The position numbers and the translations under genes were made by a program. Shown here in pieces: positions 26,688 through 36,713 of a DNA stretch of 64,000 nt; within the stretch, counting starts at the first letter, position 1; the number at the start of each line of letters is the position of its first letter. A model generated the notes under the pieces. That model saw nothing but the letters and a program-made list of their open reading frames with translations, searched no databases and had not been told where the DNA came from. The stretch comes from Peptoclostridium litorale DSM 5388 (GTDB taxonomy: Bacteria > Bacillota > Clostridia > Peptostreptococcales > Peptostreptococcaceae), in NCBI RefSeq assembly GCF_900141635.1, contig NZ_FSRH01000008.1:1-64000 (forward strand), written 5' to 3'.

Positions 26688-27008
26688 AAAAATACCTCCC
26701 CTCCAAACTTATATGAACCTATGCTATTGAAGGACGCATCGGTTTTTGGGTTTGTATATGAATATTATACCCAAATGAGTGCCCTATTAAGTTGAATAAT
26801 TTATATTTTTATTACCATCTAGATTCATTGTTTGGGAAGGGAAAAACAAGATGGCAAAGCAGATTTCAACTGGCTTTGCCACATTTAGGACTAAATTATA
26901 ATTTAATATGAAATGATTTGGGTTTTGTATGTCAAACTTCCTCTAATAAGTTTTTGGGTACTTGCCGAGCATACGGGAAGTTGAACTCGACTTATTGCAT
27001 TACTTATA
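26688..27008. other. Intergenic region with a terminator hairpin
   Basis: 320 bases without a gene; contains the putative ilvA terminator at 26852-26881. Confidence 0.5.
26852..26881 (-). terminator. Probable terminator downstream of ilvA
   Basis: TGGCAAAGC and GCTTTGCCA form a 9-bp stem; on the minus strand it is followed by TTGTTTTTC. It lies about 130 bases after the ilvA stop. Confidence 0.45.
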
Positions 27009-28253
27009 TTAATGTATTTTGGTTATCCTGTAGCCGTTTTTCTCAAGGGCTGAAACTATCGAATCAACATGGTGCTTTCCGCTTGTCTCTACTGTGACCT
27101 CAAGGTTTACCTGGGAAAGCCTGTCGAATGATTTGAACTGGTTGTGGTCAAGCTTTATTACATTTGCATTTTGTTTTGTAAGTATGTCTGATATCTTCGA
27201 GAGCTCTCCCGGAGTGTCTGGAAGCTGCACGGCAAAGCAGAATATTCTTGACCTGCTTACAAGGCCCCTGTTTATCATTGAAGACACGGTGACAACGTCT
27301 ATGTTTCCTCCGGATATCACGCAGGCCACGTTCTTACCTTTGGCCCTTATCTTTTTTAGTGCTGCAACGGGAAGTATGCCTGCATTTTCAGCAACTATCT
27401 TGTGTTTTTCAAGAAGCAGAAGGAAACTTTCCATAAGCTCGAAGTCAGACACTGTGACTATCTCGTCTACAAGGCTTTGAACTATGGAGAATGTCTTTTC
27501 TCCAGGAGTCTTCACCGCAACACCGTCAGCTACAGTGCTTACCTTTGGAAGGCTTGCAAGCCTTCCTCCTTCGACCGAGGTTTTCATGGATTTTGCACCT
27601 TCAGGCTCAACACCTATTATCTTCACTGAAGGTTTTAGGAATTTGGCTGCAAGGGCTATTCCACTTATAAGCCCTCCTCCACCTATAGGAGCTACTATAT
27701 AGTCTATGTCTTCAAGCTGGTCCACTATTTCAAGCCCTATCGTCCCCTGACCTGTTATTACGTCCATATCGTCAAAAGGATGTATGAATGTAAATCCATT
27801 TTCGCGCTCGAGCCTTTTGGCCTCTGCATAGGCATCGTCGTAGCAGTCGCCGCAAAGAACCACATTTGCGCCGTATCCCCTTGTAGATTCAACCTTTATG
27901 AGTGGAGTTGTCCTTGGCATTACTATTGTAGACTCAACCCCAAGCATCTGAGCTGCATAGGCAACACCCTGAGCGTGGTTTCCAGCAGAAGAGGCCACTA
28001 GCCCTTTTTTCTTTTCTTCATATGAAAGCTGGCTTATCTTGTTGAATGCACCCCTTATTTTGAATGCGCCTGTTGTTTGAAGGTTTTCAGGTTTTAAGAA
28101 GACATTGCAGTTGTATTCCTCGCTCAGCGGTCTGCTTTTTATGAGGTTTGTATTTTCAAGAACTGAAGAGATTCTGTTTTGAGCCATTCTCATGTCTTCA
28201 AGTGTTACGTGTATTCCTAGATCCGAATTTGAAAAAAAAGTGCTACTTGTCAT
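27009..28253 (-). CDS. ilvA: Threonine dehydratase with ACT domain, 414 aa
   Basis: A fold-type II PLP enzyme. FKIRGAFNKI holds the Schiff-base Lys, SSAGNHAQGVA the substrate loop and PIGGGGLISG the phosphate-binding Gly loop. An ACT-like regulatory domain occupies residues 330-414 ('AVQLPDTPGELSKISDILTKQN'). It deaminates threonine to 2-oxobutyrate, the first step to isoleucine, or serves threonine catabolism. The T-box leader upstream favours control by an uncharged tRNA. AGGAGG lies ten bases before ATG. Confidence 0.9.
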   Translation of the reverse strand: MTSSTFFSNSDLGIHVTLEDMRMAQNRISSVLENTNLIKSRPLSEEYNCNVFLKPENLQTTGAFKIRGAFNKISQLSYEEKKKGLVASSAGNHAQGVAYAAQMLGVESTIVMPRTTPLIKVESTRGYGANVVLCGDCYDDAYAEAKRLERENGFTFIHPFDDMDVITGQGTIGLEIVDQLEDIDYIVAPIGGGGLISGIALAAKFLKPSVKIIGVEPEGAKSMKTSVEGGRLASLPKVSTVADGVAVKTPGEKTFSIVQSLVDEIVTVSDFELMESFLLLLEKHKIVAENAGILPVAALKKIRAKGKNVACVISGGNIDVVTVSSMINRGLVSRSRIFCFAVQLPDTPGELSKISDILTKQNANVIKLDHNQFKSFDRLSQVNLEVTVETSGKHHVDSIVSALEKNGYRITKIH

Positions 28254-28284
28254 TTAAATCATTCCTCCTGATAATATATAGTTT

Positions 28285-28302
28285 GCAGACATGCATGTCT
28301 GC
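28285..28302. promoter_or_regulatory. 18-bp perfect palindrome between T-box terminator and ilvA
   Basis: GCAGACATGCATGTCTGC is a perfect palindrome, located after the T-box terminator and 32 bases before the ilvA start. It could be an operator or an mRNA hairpin near the ribosome binding site. Confidence 0.4.
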
Positions 28303-28304
28303 CG

Positions 28305-28589
28305 TAAAAAAATAAAAAGCCTGCCCAAGACAAAGTCAAGGGCAGGCTGTAATTCCCGCGGTACCACCTTAATTACCCCATAAACATGGGGTATCTCATT
28401 TTGGTTCAATTAAACCTCAAGTCTGTATCGGGACTTCCCGGCATTTCTTACTCTATTTCAGAAATGCTGCTCCGGAGTGATTTGTCAAATAATACTGCTG
28501 CCAGTTTCCACCACCCACTGGCTCTCTATGAGCAAAAATTAAAAGACCTGTCTCCGTCGATGCGTATAGCGGTATTTATTTTTTGATTA
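28305..28589 (-). promoter_or_regulatory. T-box leader of ilvA
   Basis: The minus strand carries the invariant T-box AAGGTGGTACCGCGG (28370 to about 28356) that pairs with the NCCA end of uncharged tRNA. It also has a Stem I distal region (GGTGGTGGAAACTGGC) and a terminator hairpin AGCCTGCCC/GGGCAGGCT followed by Ts (28318-28348). The triplet ATC just before the closing helix CTCCGGAG is a candidate isoleucine specifier. When tRNA is uncharged, the antiterminator forms and ilvA is transcribed. Confidence 0.9.
28318..28348 (-). terminator. T-box-controlled terminator
   Basis: Nine-bp stem (minus strand AGCCTGCCC / GGGCAGGCT) followed by TTTTTATTTTTTT. Confidence 0.85.
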
Positions 28590-28595
28590 TTCTGA

Positions 28596-28624
28596 ATTTT
28601 AGCATCTTTGAAAGCTCCTGTCAA
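28596..28624 (-). promoter_or_regulatory. Promoter of the T-box-ilvA transcript
   Basis: On the minus strand TTGACA (28624-28619), 17 bases, TAAAAT (28601-28596); transcription would begin near 28589, at the start of the T-box Stem I. Confidence 0.75.
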
Positions 28625-28640
28625 CAATATAAAAAATATT

Positions 28641-28663
28641 TTTTGGGCACCGAGTGCCCAAAA
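28641..28663. terminator. GGGCACCGAGTGCCC hairpin, copy in divergent region
   Basis: Stem TTTTGGGCAC/GTGCCCAAAA with CGA loop, directly upstream of the ilvA promoter and before the diguanylate cyclase gene. Its place between divergent promoters is unusual for a terminator; it may act as an insulator or a protein site. Confidence 0.5.
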
Positions 28664-28776
28664 TGTATAAAATAAAGTTTAAACAGGGCAGTTAAGTAGT
28701 GGCTGAAGCAATTCATTTGGGTATCAATTTAAAAGGCTGTTTGATTGGAAGACATGGAAAAGGAGGTGTATCGTAT

Positions 28777-31008
28777 ATGATTTTTATAAGGCGGAGATTT
28801 AAATATTTAAGCCGAGAGCTTGCAAATACATATATGACCTATCCATTAATAATACAAAAAAAAGCGATACAGATTTTGAATGTCAATGCGGGAATAATAG
28901 CTATATCGCTAGTGCTTTTTGCACTTAAGATATGGAGTATAAACAGTTATTCATTTAGTTTGCATGACAATGCAGCCAGTGTTGCACAGCTATTCATTGT
29001 CATAATTTTATCGGCACTTTCTATAAATTATATATTCAAGGAGGAGCCTGAAAAAGCTGTATACATGCTTTTTGCAAGCATGGCATCAATATTTTTTAAG
29101 GACATTGCTTCGGGAGTATTGGATAAAATGGACATTATGACAATTGAATTTTATGACACGATGTTTGTCCTTGCATCCATAATGATAATAATGTCATTTC
29201 TGGCAATGAAGAAGGAACAGCTAACTATAACGTCAATTGCAGCAATACTAATCCTCGTGATAGACTATTCTATCTACTCTCAGATCAGGGGTGTAGAAAT
29301 GGATTTTGCCCATATGGGCATTATGGTAGTTGAGTTTATACTCTTTTGCATTTTTTCATATATGAGCTTCACTATATACGAAAAATCAATTACAAGCATA
29401 ATACAGGCGGGCGAGATATCTACAAAAAAATATAATGCTCTTTTTGAGAGCATGTCTGATGGGTTTGTATACTGCCAGCTTGTATTTGACGACTATGGAG
29501 AGCCGTCTGATGCGCTGATAATGGAGATCAACACTTCATTTGAAAAAATAGTCGGAATAAAACCGGGAACATGCAAGAGGGAAATGCTTTCAAAATTATA
29601 TGGAGAGCTTTTCATAAAGGACGAGTCGTGGATTCAAAAGCTTTATGATGTGGCGTTCAATGGGAGAGAGATAAAGGTTCGAAAGAAGCTTAAAGACAGG
29701 TGGCTGTCTGTACACAGCTTCAGTCCTGTAAGGGGTTATTTTGTAATAATGTTGAGGGATGTAACAGATAGCGTGCTTGCAAGTGAAAAGCTCAAGGAAT
29801 CTGAGCAGCTTTACAGAAACCTCATAGAAAATTCACCGGATGCCGTTGTAATGACTGATATGCAAGGGAATATTTTAATGGCGTCTCCAGTGAGTGAGGC
29901 CATACTCGGATATGAATGTGAAGCGATTGAAGGCAAGGATATATCAAATGTAATAGATGAACGTGAAAGGGCAGTTTTTTTGAAATCAATTCAAAATTTG
30001 CTTTGTGAAAAGTCAATTGTGACAAAAGAATATACCGGGGTAAAATGTGATGGCAGCAGGGTCAATTTGGACATAAACATGAATCTTATAAAAAATGCCG
30101 GAGGAAGAATAGTAAAGATGCTATTTTTCATAAGAGATTCGAGCGAAAGGAAGAAGGCGGAAAGGACATTCAAAAAGATTTTTCACTCGCACAGCTCAAT
30201 GATGTATCTTATGGACATGGGTAAAAAGGAGATAGTAGATGCCAACAGGTCTGCAGTAGTTTTTTATGGATACCAATTGGTGGGCATGAGCATATACGAC
30301 ATAGCGGCAGATGAGAGGCAAAAGCTTGATATGGATATGCAGAATGTGGTTCAAAGAGGAAGCATGAATTTTGAAGAAAAACATATCATATCGGATGATA
30401 CCATAAGGGACATGAAAGTGAGCATGTCCATGGCCCATGTGGAAGGCAAAAAATATGCATTTGCCATATTGAATGATATAACGGAGGAGAAAAAGGCAAA
30501 GGAGATGCTTGAAAAACTTTCCGTTACAGACAGGCTCACAGGAATATACAACAGGCTTAAGTTTGACAGGGACCTGGAATTTGAGATTTCATTTGCAAGA
30601 GAGAATGGCTATGAATTCTCTCTTATAATGATAGACATAGACCATTTTAAAAGGGTAAACGACACATATGGACATGACGTGGGCGACATAGTCCTGCAGC
30701 AGCTTGTGGAAGTTGTCAAAATGCAGATAAGGGATACAGATATATTTGCGAGGTGGGGGGGGGAGGAGTTTATAGTAATGGCCAGAATGTCAGGTGTTTC
30801 AAAAGCCCACAGCCTCGCAGAAAGAATAAGGGAGAGCGTGCAAAATTCAGAGTTTAAAATAGTAGGGCATATAACGTGCAGCATAGGAGTGTCATCATAT
30901 ATGGACGGTGATACAGAAAAGAGCATAGCAAAAAGAGCGGATGAGGCGCTTTATGCGGCCAAAGAGGGCGGAAGAAACAGGGTTGTAGACCAGCAAATGC
31001 ATCATTAG
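28777..31008 (+). CDS. Membrane-bound PAS-GGDEF diguanylate cyclase, 743 aa
   Basis: Five to six membrane segments (about 30-205) are followed by three PAS domains (about 215-330, 340-455 and 465-580) and a C-terminal GGDEF domain. The active-site motif is RWGGEEF. The RDTD motif five residues before it is an intact RxxD inhibitory site for product feedback. It makes c-di-GMP from GTP. I choose ATG 28777, with AAGGAGG eight bases upstream, over an earlier in-frame start at 28699. It probably counteracts the HD-GYP enzyme at 14.5 kb. Confidence 0.92.
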   Translation: MIFIRRRFKYLSRELANTYMTYPLIIQKKAIQILNVNAGIIAISLVLFALKIWSINSYSFSLHDNAASVAQLFIVIILSALSINYIFKEEPEKAVYMLFASMASIFFKDIASGVLDKMDIMTIEFYDTMFVLASIMIIMSFLAMKKEQLTITSIAAILILVIDYSIYSQIRGVEMDFAHMGIMVVEFILFCIFSYMSFTIYEKSITSIIQAGEISTKKYNALFESMSDGFVYCQLVFDDYGEPSDALIMEINTSFEKIVGIKPGTCKREMLSKLYGELFIKDESWIQKLYDVAFNGREIKVRKKLKDRWLSVHSFSPVRGYFVIMLRDVTDSVLASEKLKESEQLYRNLIENSPDAVVMTDMQGNILMASPVSEAILGYECEAIEGKDISNVIDERERAVFLKSIQNLLCEKSIVTKEYTGVKCDGSRVNLDINMNLIKNAGGRIVKMLFFIRDSSERKKAERTFKKIFHSHSSMMYLMDMGKKEIVDANRSAVVFYGYQLVGMSIYDIAADERQKLDMDMQNVVQRGSMNFEEKHIISDDTIRDMKVSMSMAHVEGKKYAFAILNDITEEKKAKEMLEKLSVTDRLTGIYNRLKFDRDLEFEISFARENGYEFSLIMIDIDHFKRVNDTYGHDVGDIVLQQLVEVVKMQIRDTDIFARWGGEEFIVMARMSGVSKAHSLAERIRESVQNSEFKIVGHITCSIGVSSYMDGDTEKSIAKRADEALYAAKEGGRNRVVDQQMHH

Positions 31009-31080
31009 GGCTGCAATGGGGTGCAATCTCTGGTATTATTAATACTAAGAAGATATTATTATATATGAACGGATGATGGT

Positions 31081-33228
31081 ATGGATACGCTTAGTGGAAT
31101 AGTTGAGAGAATAACATATGAGAATGAGGAAAATGGCTTTAGCGTTATAAAGATAAAGTCAAAGGTATCGCACGACCTTATCACCATTGTGGGCAACATG
31201 GCGGGGGTAAGCGTGGGCTGCGTATTGAAGCTCAAGGGGTTTTGGAAGACAAACGGCAATTACGGAAGGCAGTTTACAGTGGTTGAATATGAGGAGTCTG
31301 TTCCAGCTACTGTAAAGGGCATAGAAAAATATCTCGGAAGCGGGCTTATAAAGGGCATAGGTCCCGTGAATGCAAAGCGCATAGTCTCAAGATTTGGCGA
31401 GAAGACAATAGACATAATAGAAAACGAATCGCATAGGCTATGTGAGATAGACGGCATAGGTAAAAAAAGAGTTGATATGATAAAGAAGGCCTGGGAAGAG
31501 CAAAAGGACATAAAAAACATAATGCTTTTTTTGCAGGGGCACGGTGTATCAACTTCTTATGCGGTTAAAATATACAAGCAGTACGGGAATGAGAGCATAG
31601 AAATAGTGAGTGAAAATCCGTACAGGCTTGCAGGGGACATCTGGGGGATTGGATTCAAGACGGCCGACAGCATAGCCAGGAACATGGGGTTTGCTCAGGA
31701 CTCCATTGAAAGGTGCAAGGCGGGGATAGTATATGTTCTCAATGAAAAGTCGAATGAGGGCCATTGCTTCCTATACTCCGAAGAGCTTCTTAAAAGCGCT
31801 ATGGAAATACTGGAAATACAGGAAGATATAATACTTCAAGGGCTTCGAGTAATGAGAGAGGAGGAGCTTCTTGTTGTGGAGGAAGATGCCGTATACGTGC
31901 CAGCGCTTTACTACAGTGAAAAGGGGGCAGTCGGAAGGATTGACGACATAACAAGGGGCAACAGCCCATATGATGGAAAGGATATATCGGTAATAATAGA
32001 GACCATACAGTGCAAAGAAAATATAAAATACGACAGAGTGCAGATTGACGCAATAAACACTGCAATAAAATCAAAGTTCATGGTGCTTACGGGGGGGCCT
32101 GGAACTGGAAAGACGACCACCACCAATGCCATAATAAAGATATTTGAGAGCATGGGGGCCAGGGTGTCTCTTGCAGCTCCAACAGGAAGGGCAGCAAAGA
32201 GGATGAGCGAGACCTCGGGAAGAGAGTCAAAGACGATACACAGGCTGCTTGAATTCAAACCGCCTGCGGGATACCAAAGGAACCAGGACAACAGGCTGGA
32301 TTGCGATGTTTTGGTGATAGACGAGGCGTCGATGATAGATATTGTAATGCTCAACACGCTTTTAAAGGCCGTGCGGGACGAATGCGTGGTAATATTTGTG
32401 GGGGACGTGGACCAGCTTCCTTCCGTGGGGCCGGGAAAGGTACTTTCCGACATAATAGATTCGGATATGGTTTCCGTGGTAAAGCTTCAGAGGATATTCA
32501 GGCAGGCGATGGGAAGCAGTATAATAACAAATGCCCACAGGATAAACAAGGGTGAATATCCAAAGCTTTCAAACGGGAAGGGTTCCGATTTTTTCTTCAT
32601 AGAGGAGGAAAATCCGGATGCAGTTGTAGAGCAGATAAAGGGGCTTTGTTCAAAAAGGCTTCCAAAATACTATAATATCGACAAGGTAAGCGACATACAG
32701 GTGATATGCCCAATGCAAAGGGGAAGCACGGGGACTCACAATTTCAACCACGTGCTTCAGGAAATACTGAACCCTTCAAAAATATCCATAAGCTATGGGG
32801 GAACCGAGTACAGGACGCATGACAAGGTGATGCAGATAAAAAACAATTACGACAAGAATGTATTCAATGGTGACATAGGAAGGATAAAGTCCATAGACAC
32901 AGAAAGCAAATCCCTTGTGATAACATTTGATGACAGGGATGTCGAATACGACATATCGGACATGAGCGAAGTGATGCTTGCGTATGCGACAACTGTTCAC
33001 AAGAGCCAGGGAAGCGAGTACAAGGTAGTAGTTTCACCGGTGACAACGCAGCACTTCATGATGTTACAGCGAAACCTAATATACACCTGTATAACTAGGG
33101 CAAAGAAGATACTCGTGCTTGTAGGAAGCAAAAAGGCAGTCGCAATGGCAGTCAAAAACAACAAGATAGTCCAGAGGAATACAAGGCTCAAGGAAAAACT
33201 CGTGGATGTAAAAAGCAGCAGTATGTAA
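31081..33228 (+). CDS. recD2: RecD2-type ATP-dependent DNA helicase, 715 aa
   Basis: An N-terminal OB-like part and helix-hairpin-helix repeats ('LIKGIGPVNAKRIVSRFGEKT', 'ICEIDGIGKKR'-like) precede a superfamily 1B helicase. Walker A GGPGTGKTTTT lies near residue 336, 'VLVIDEASMID' is Walker B, and 'TVHKSQGSEY' is the C-terminal motif. This layout marks RecD2, which works without RecBC in 5'-3' unwinding and DNA repair. It has the usual length. The start ATG has only a weak GGATGATGG site. It lies 72 bases after the cyclase gene. Confidence 0.92.
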   Translation: MDTLSGIVERITYENEENGFSVIKIKSKVSHDLITIVGNMAGVSVGCVLKLKGFWKTNGNYGRQFTVVEYEESVPATVKGIEKYLGSGLIKGIGPVNAKRIVSRFGEKTIDIIENESHRLCEIDGIGKKRVDMIKKAWEEQKDIKNIMLFLQGHGVSTSYAVKIYKQYGNESIEIVSENPYRLAGDIWGIGFKTADSIARNMGFAQDSIERCKAGIVYVLNEKSNEGHCFLYSEELLKSAMEILEIQEDIILQGLRVMREEELLVVEEDAVYVPALYYSEKGAVGRIDDITRGNSPYDGKDISVIIETIQCKENIKYDRVQIDAINTAIKSKFMVLTGGPGTGKTTTTNAIIKIFESMGARVSLAAPTGRAAKRMSETSGRESKTIHRLLEFKPPAGYQRNQDNRLDCDVLVIDEASMIDIVMLNTLLKAVRDECVVIFVGDVDQLPSVGPGKVLSDIIDSDMVSVVKLQRIFRQAMGSSIITNAHRINKGEYPKLSNGKGSDFFFIEEENPDAVVEQIKGLCSKRLPKYYNIDKVSDIQVICPMQRGSTGTHNFNHVLQEILNPSKISISYGGTEYRTHDKVMQIKNNYDKNVFNGDIGRIKSIDTESKSLVITFDDRDVEYDISDMSEVMLAYATTVHKSQGSEYKVVVSPVTTQHFMMLQRNLIYTCITRAKKILVLVGSKKAVAMAVKNNKIVQRNTRLKEKLVDVKSSSM

Positions 33229-33571
33229 AAAATATAAATCATAATTGCGACTGAATGCCATTATGGACTGAAAAGTTCATGGACTATAAAAAGAGAGTCT
33301 GAAGGTAAAGGCTTTCGGGCTGCTTGACAAGGCTTAAAATGATGAGATAAAGTCCTTAAGACAAAAGGGCTTTTATTTTTTTGGTCATGAGTAATAAGAT
33401 CGATTAAATCGAAAAGGCAGAATATAAAATTCATTTTAAATTTTAAGGAAAAGTTAAGGCGAATACTGGTTATGGTATGCTTGGAGATGGTATAATTTTT
33501 ATTGGTGGCAAAATACATCGAAAAACATCGAAAAGAGTCGGAAATATTAAAAAGAAGGGGATGATTGTAAC
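33229..33571. other. Intergenic region before the second chemoreceptor
   Basis: 340 bases with one terminator hairpin and the promoter region of the next gene; no gene seen. Confidence 0.5.
33349..33380 (+). terminator. Terminator after recD2
   Basis: AAAGTCC, 11-base loop, GGGCTTT (one G-U pair), followed by TATTTTTTT. Confidence 0.6.
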
Positions 33572-35311
33572 TTGAATAAGCTAACAGAGGCTATTAAGTT
33601 TTCAGGGAGCATAAAGAGACAGTTTTCCATAATAACGGTGATTATGATAATGCTGACATCTATATCGCTTTCGTTTATGGCTTACAACAGGTCGAGCTCA
33701 ATGCTTGTGGAGAATCTTGGTAAAAGGGCGCTTTCAATAGCAAGGGGATCAGCGCAGGAAATTGACATACATGAACACGAAAGCATAAAGTCAAAAGATG
33801 ATATGGAAAGCGAGTCTTACATAAAAATAAGGGAAAAGCTCATGGAAATCAAGAACGTGAGCGGAATAAAATTCATATATACTGTCAGAAGAGACAGTAG
33901 CGGCAGGTTCATATACGTGGTAGATGCGTCGGGGGAAGCCTCTTCGGAAGTAGGCAAATATGAGGACGGCTATGACGAAATCTTTTCAAGGGTATACAGC
34001 TCAAATGACGGATATGTGGAAGCAAAAATAGACGTAACAAGTGAAGATGGGGCTCTTGTTACAGCGTATTATCCGCTTAAGGACAGCACAGGAAGCACGG
34101 TTGGCATACTCGGCGTCGACTACGGGGTTGACGATGAGTACAATTCGATAAAAAATCTCAAGTATTCAATGATACTGTTTTCTATTTTAATTGCAGGGGT
34201 GGCTTCAGCATTGGCGGCGGCCTTTTCTCTAAAGATAGCGGGCCCTATAACTAAAGTTGCCAGCGCAGCGGAAAAAGTGTCAAAATACGACGTATCGATT
34301 GACAGGATTGACGACAGCCAGGGCGGCGAGGTTGGGACTTTGGCATCGAGCATAAACGTCATGGTCGAGAATATGAGGGGTCTTCTTTCGAATATTAAGG
34401 ACACCACATCCAATCTTTCTAATATAAGTGATACAATAGAGGATTCGTGTGGTAGTGTAAATGATTCAAGTGTCGAGATAGCAGCTTCAATAGAAGAGAT
34501 AGCGGCAGGGGTTTCAAGCCAGGCTTCTGACGCTAGGAAAAGCGTTGATATGGGGGAAGAGCTTGCGGGTAGAATAGATGGCATTCAAATGGGTCTTGAA
34601 ACGGCAGCTGAAAATGCAAAGGTAATGAAGGAAAACAATGAGACGGGAAAAGATTCCATATTAAAGATGGAAGAAAAGTTTTTTGAAAACAAGCAGGCCA
34701 GCGAGGAAATCTCAAAGAGCATTGAAAGACTTAGCGAGAGCTCAAAATATGCAGGAAGCATAGTCGACGCCATAAGAAAAATCGCATCGCAGACAAATCT
34801 TCTTGCGCTTAACGCTTCAATAGAGGCTGCAAGGGCGGGAGAGCATGGCAAGGGATTTGCAGTGGTAGCACAGGAAGTTGGAGCACTTGCAGGGCAGTCT
34901 GAAGAGTCAGTAGGACAGATAGAAGAAATAATAACAAATATGCTTTCGGTGATAGAATATACGGCTGTGAGGATGGAAAAATCACAGGAGAGCTTCGATT
35001 CTATGGATGAATACGTTAAGAACACGAGCAGTTCGTTCGAGTCTATAAGTACATCTGCGGACGAGCTGATAAGCCAGATTTCGATTTTGGGAAAAGACAT
35101 AGAAATGGTTTCAAGCGCAAAGGATACAGTAATAGAGTCTATAGTGAATACAAGCAGGGTTTCTGAGGAGTCGTCGGCAGCAATAGAGGAGATGAGTGCT
35201 GCGACAGAGCAGCAGTCCTATATGATGGAGGACATAGCAAGCAAGGCTTATGAGCTAAACGACATTGTAAAAAAACTTTCAACAGAAATGGACAGGTTTA
35301 AGCTTGAATAA
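33572..35311 (+). CDS. Methyl-accepting chemotaxis protein, 579 aa
   Basis: Membrane segment 1 (about 17-36) and segment 2 (about 200-222) enclose a Cache-like sensor ('[20 protein letters not shown]', '[24 protein letters not shown]'). HAMP and the MCP signalling domain follow, with tip '[22 protein letters not shown]'. A TTG start is preceded by AGAAGGGG. It differs clearly from the chemoreceptor at 17 kb in sensor type. A strong terminator follows. Confidence 0.92.
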   Translation: MNKLTEAIKFSGSIKRQFSIITVIMIMLTSISLSFMAYNRSSSMLVENLGKRALSIARGSAQEIDIHEHESIKSKDDMESESYIKIREKLMEIKNVSGIKFIYTVRRDSSGRFIYVVDASGEASSEVGKYEDGYDEIFSRVYSSNDGYVEAKIDVTSEDGALVTAYYPLKDSTGSTVGILGVDYGVDDEYNSIKNLKYSMILFSILIAGVASALAAAFSLKIAGPITKVASAAEKVSKYDVSIDRIDDSQGGEVGTLASSINVMVENMRGLLSNIKDTTSNLSNISDTIEDSCGSVNDSSVEIAASIEEIAAGVSSQASDARKSVDMGEELAGRIDGIQMGLETAAENAKVMKENNETGKDSILKMEEKFFENKQASEEISKSIERLSESSKYAGSIVDAIRKIASQTNLLALNASIEAARAGEHGKGFAVVAQEVGALAGQSEESVGQIEEIITNMLSVIEYTAVRMEKSQESFDSMDEYVKNTSSSFESISTSADELISQISILGKDIEMVSSAKDTVIESIVNTSRVSEESSAAIEEMSAATEQQSYMMEDIASKAYELNDIVKKLSTEMDRFKLE

Positions 35312-35330
35312 ATAGGAGCTTTTGCAAAAC

Positions 35331-35360
35331 AAAAAATCCGGCACTTGCCGGATTTTTTGT
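35331..35360 (+). terminator. Intrinsic terminator after chemoreceptor gene
   Basis: AAAAAATCCGGC, four-base loop, GCCGGATTTTTTG; 20 bases after the stop. Confidence 0.9.
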
Positions 35361-35733
35361 TTTTAGGGTATTTCCAGAATGTCCATACATTTGTATCAAT
35401 AATAAATCAGAAATAGAAGAATTTTAAAAATATAGGCTCATTAACACGCAAATAGATTGTTGTTAAAATTAAAACCAGCAATTATTAAAAAAGAATCATA
35501 AATATACAAAAAATATGTTTAAAAAAAGAATTCCAGGGAAACTATAAATATAGTTTCTTAATGTGAAAAGATTATATATTAAAAAGGGTCACCTGAATTA
35601 ATGTATACTAAATGCAAAGCTGAAAACGTAAATTTGAACTTCGGAGAAGAACACCATAAAAATTGTGTAGAAAACTGAAAATTATATTGATTTTTTGAAA
35701 CTTTATGTATATAATTAGCTTAAGAAAATCAAT

Positions 35734-35748
35734 TGTCGACAGTAGACA
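35734..35748. promoter_or_regulatory. GntR/FCD operator copy 1
   Basis: TGTCGACAGTAGACA, an imperfect dyad (TGTCnAC...GTnGACA) typical of FadR/VanR-type GntR sites. Identical copies at 35877 and 41503. Confidence 0.75.
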
Positions 35749-35850
35749 TTAAAAACAATGTTCAGCAGATACAAGCCTGGAGTGTGGGGATGATTATTCG
35801 AGATGAAATTTTTCAACACATTAAAAATATACCAAGGAGGATGTATTTGA

Positions 35851-35928
35851 GTGAACATTTTTTTAAAGCCACCAACTGTCGACAGTAGACAAAATATGCG
35901 GTTAAAAAAATATCATAAAAATGATTAG
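35851..35928 (+). CDS. Possible 25-aa leader ORF overlapping the operator
   Basis: A GTG at 35851 follows AAGGAGG (35834-35840) at about ten bases and opens a 25-codon frame. The operator copy 2 lies inside it, encoding TVDSRQ. It ends 110 bases before the GntR gene. The strong ribosome binding site is otherwise unexplained. It may be a leader peptide or chance. Confidence 0.3.
   Translation: MNIFLKPPTVDSRQNMRLKKYHKND
35877..35891. promoter_or_regulatory. GntR/FCD operator copy 2
   Basis: TGTCGACAGTAGACA, identical to copies 1 and 3; 143 bases from copy 1, so looping between the two is possible. Confidence 0.75.
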
Positions 35929-36038
35929 AGTTAAACTGATGAGTTTTCAGAGAGCAAGTATGCTGAAAACTTATCTGAATAATTTGAAATTGAATTGTAG
36001 CCTGTATTGTGCAGTAAACTTCAAAGGGTGGTGAATCT

Positions 36039-36713
36039 ATGGCTGGTGCGGTATTGGAAGATAGATTCAAAAGAGAAAATCTATCTGAAATAGTAATAGA
36101 ATATATAAAGGAACAGATAATAACAGGAAGATATGAAGAGGGGGATCATATTCCTGAAACCGAAATAGCAAATGAACTTGGAATAAGCAGGGCTCCTGTT
36201 AGAGAGGGCATAAGAGAGCTTCAGAATATGGGCATAATAGAGTTTGTCCCAAGGAAAGGGAACTATGTATCCGCTTTTACAGATGAAGACAAGAAGGAGA
36301 TATTCGACATAAGGCTTCTTCTTGAAGGAGACATGATAGAACTAATAATCAAGGAAAATAAGCTAAGTGAAAAGGATTTCAAGCACCTTACAAAGATAGT
36401 GGACGAAATGCTTCAAATAAGCATGAAAGATAAGGATATGATGGAAAAGGCTGTTGCACTCAGTAGAAAGGATATTGAATTCCACAAGTACATCTGGGAA
36501 AGATCAGGGAGCAACAGAAGGGCTCAAATACTTGAACAGCTCCACTTCCAACTTCAAATGGCTATGATATATGACACAAAGCTAAGCGGAGACCTTCAGA
36601 TGACGGCAAAGGAGCACTATGAAATAATAGAATACCTAAAGGCCGGAGACATACAAAGCTGCAAGACTGCATTGAGAGGACACATTGTCTCTTATAGGGA
36701 TGGTGTTTTCTAA
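36039..36713 (+). CDS. GntR-family regulator with FCD domain, 224 aa
   Basis: N-terminal winged helix 'IPETEIANELGISRAPVREGIRELQNMGIIEF' with the GntR pattern, then an all-helical FCD ligand domain (residues 85-220) with Asp/His metal-type ligands ('SRKDIEFHKYIWERSG', 'EHYEIIEYLKAGD'). Regulators of this type bind organic acids or amino-acid derivatives. The three identical operators, two just upstream and one before dctP, are its likely sites. It probably controls itself and the catabolic cluster that follows. Confidence 0.9.
   Translation: MAGAVLEDRFKRENLSEIVIEYIKEQIITGRYEEGDHIPETEIANELGISRAPVREGIRELQNMGIIEFVPRKGNYVSAFTDEDKKEIFDIRLLLEGDMIELIIKENKLSEKDFKHLTKIVDEMLQISMKDKDMMEKAVALSRKDIEFHKYIWERSGSNRRAQILEQLHFQLQMAMIYDTKLSGDLQMTAKEHYEIIEYLKAGDIQSCKTALRGHIVSYRDGVF

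Larger units (their letters stand above)
35361..36038. promoter_or_regulatory. Regulatory region upstream of the GntR gene
   Basis: About 680 AT-rich bases with two identical operators (35734 and 35877) and a possible short leader ORF. Described in separate entries. Confidence 0.6.

Noticed and set aside
27009-28253. ilvA as EutB of an ectoine operon
   Set aside because: EutB is threonine-dehydratase-like, but this gene is 8 kb from the cluster, on the other strand, has an ACT domain and is under a T-box, so isoleucine-type control is more likely.
33285-33380. Riboswitch upstream of the second chemoreceptor
   Set aside because: The region has hairpins, but I could not match it to c-di-GMP, glycine or other known aptamer patterns; a terminator explains the clearest hairpin.
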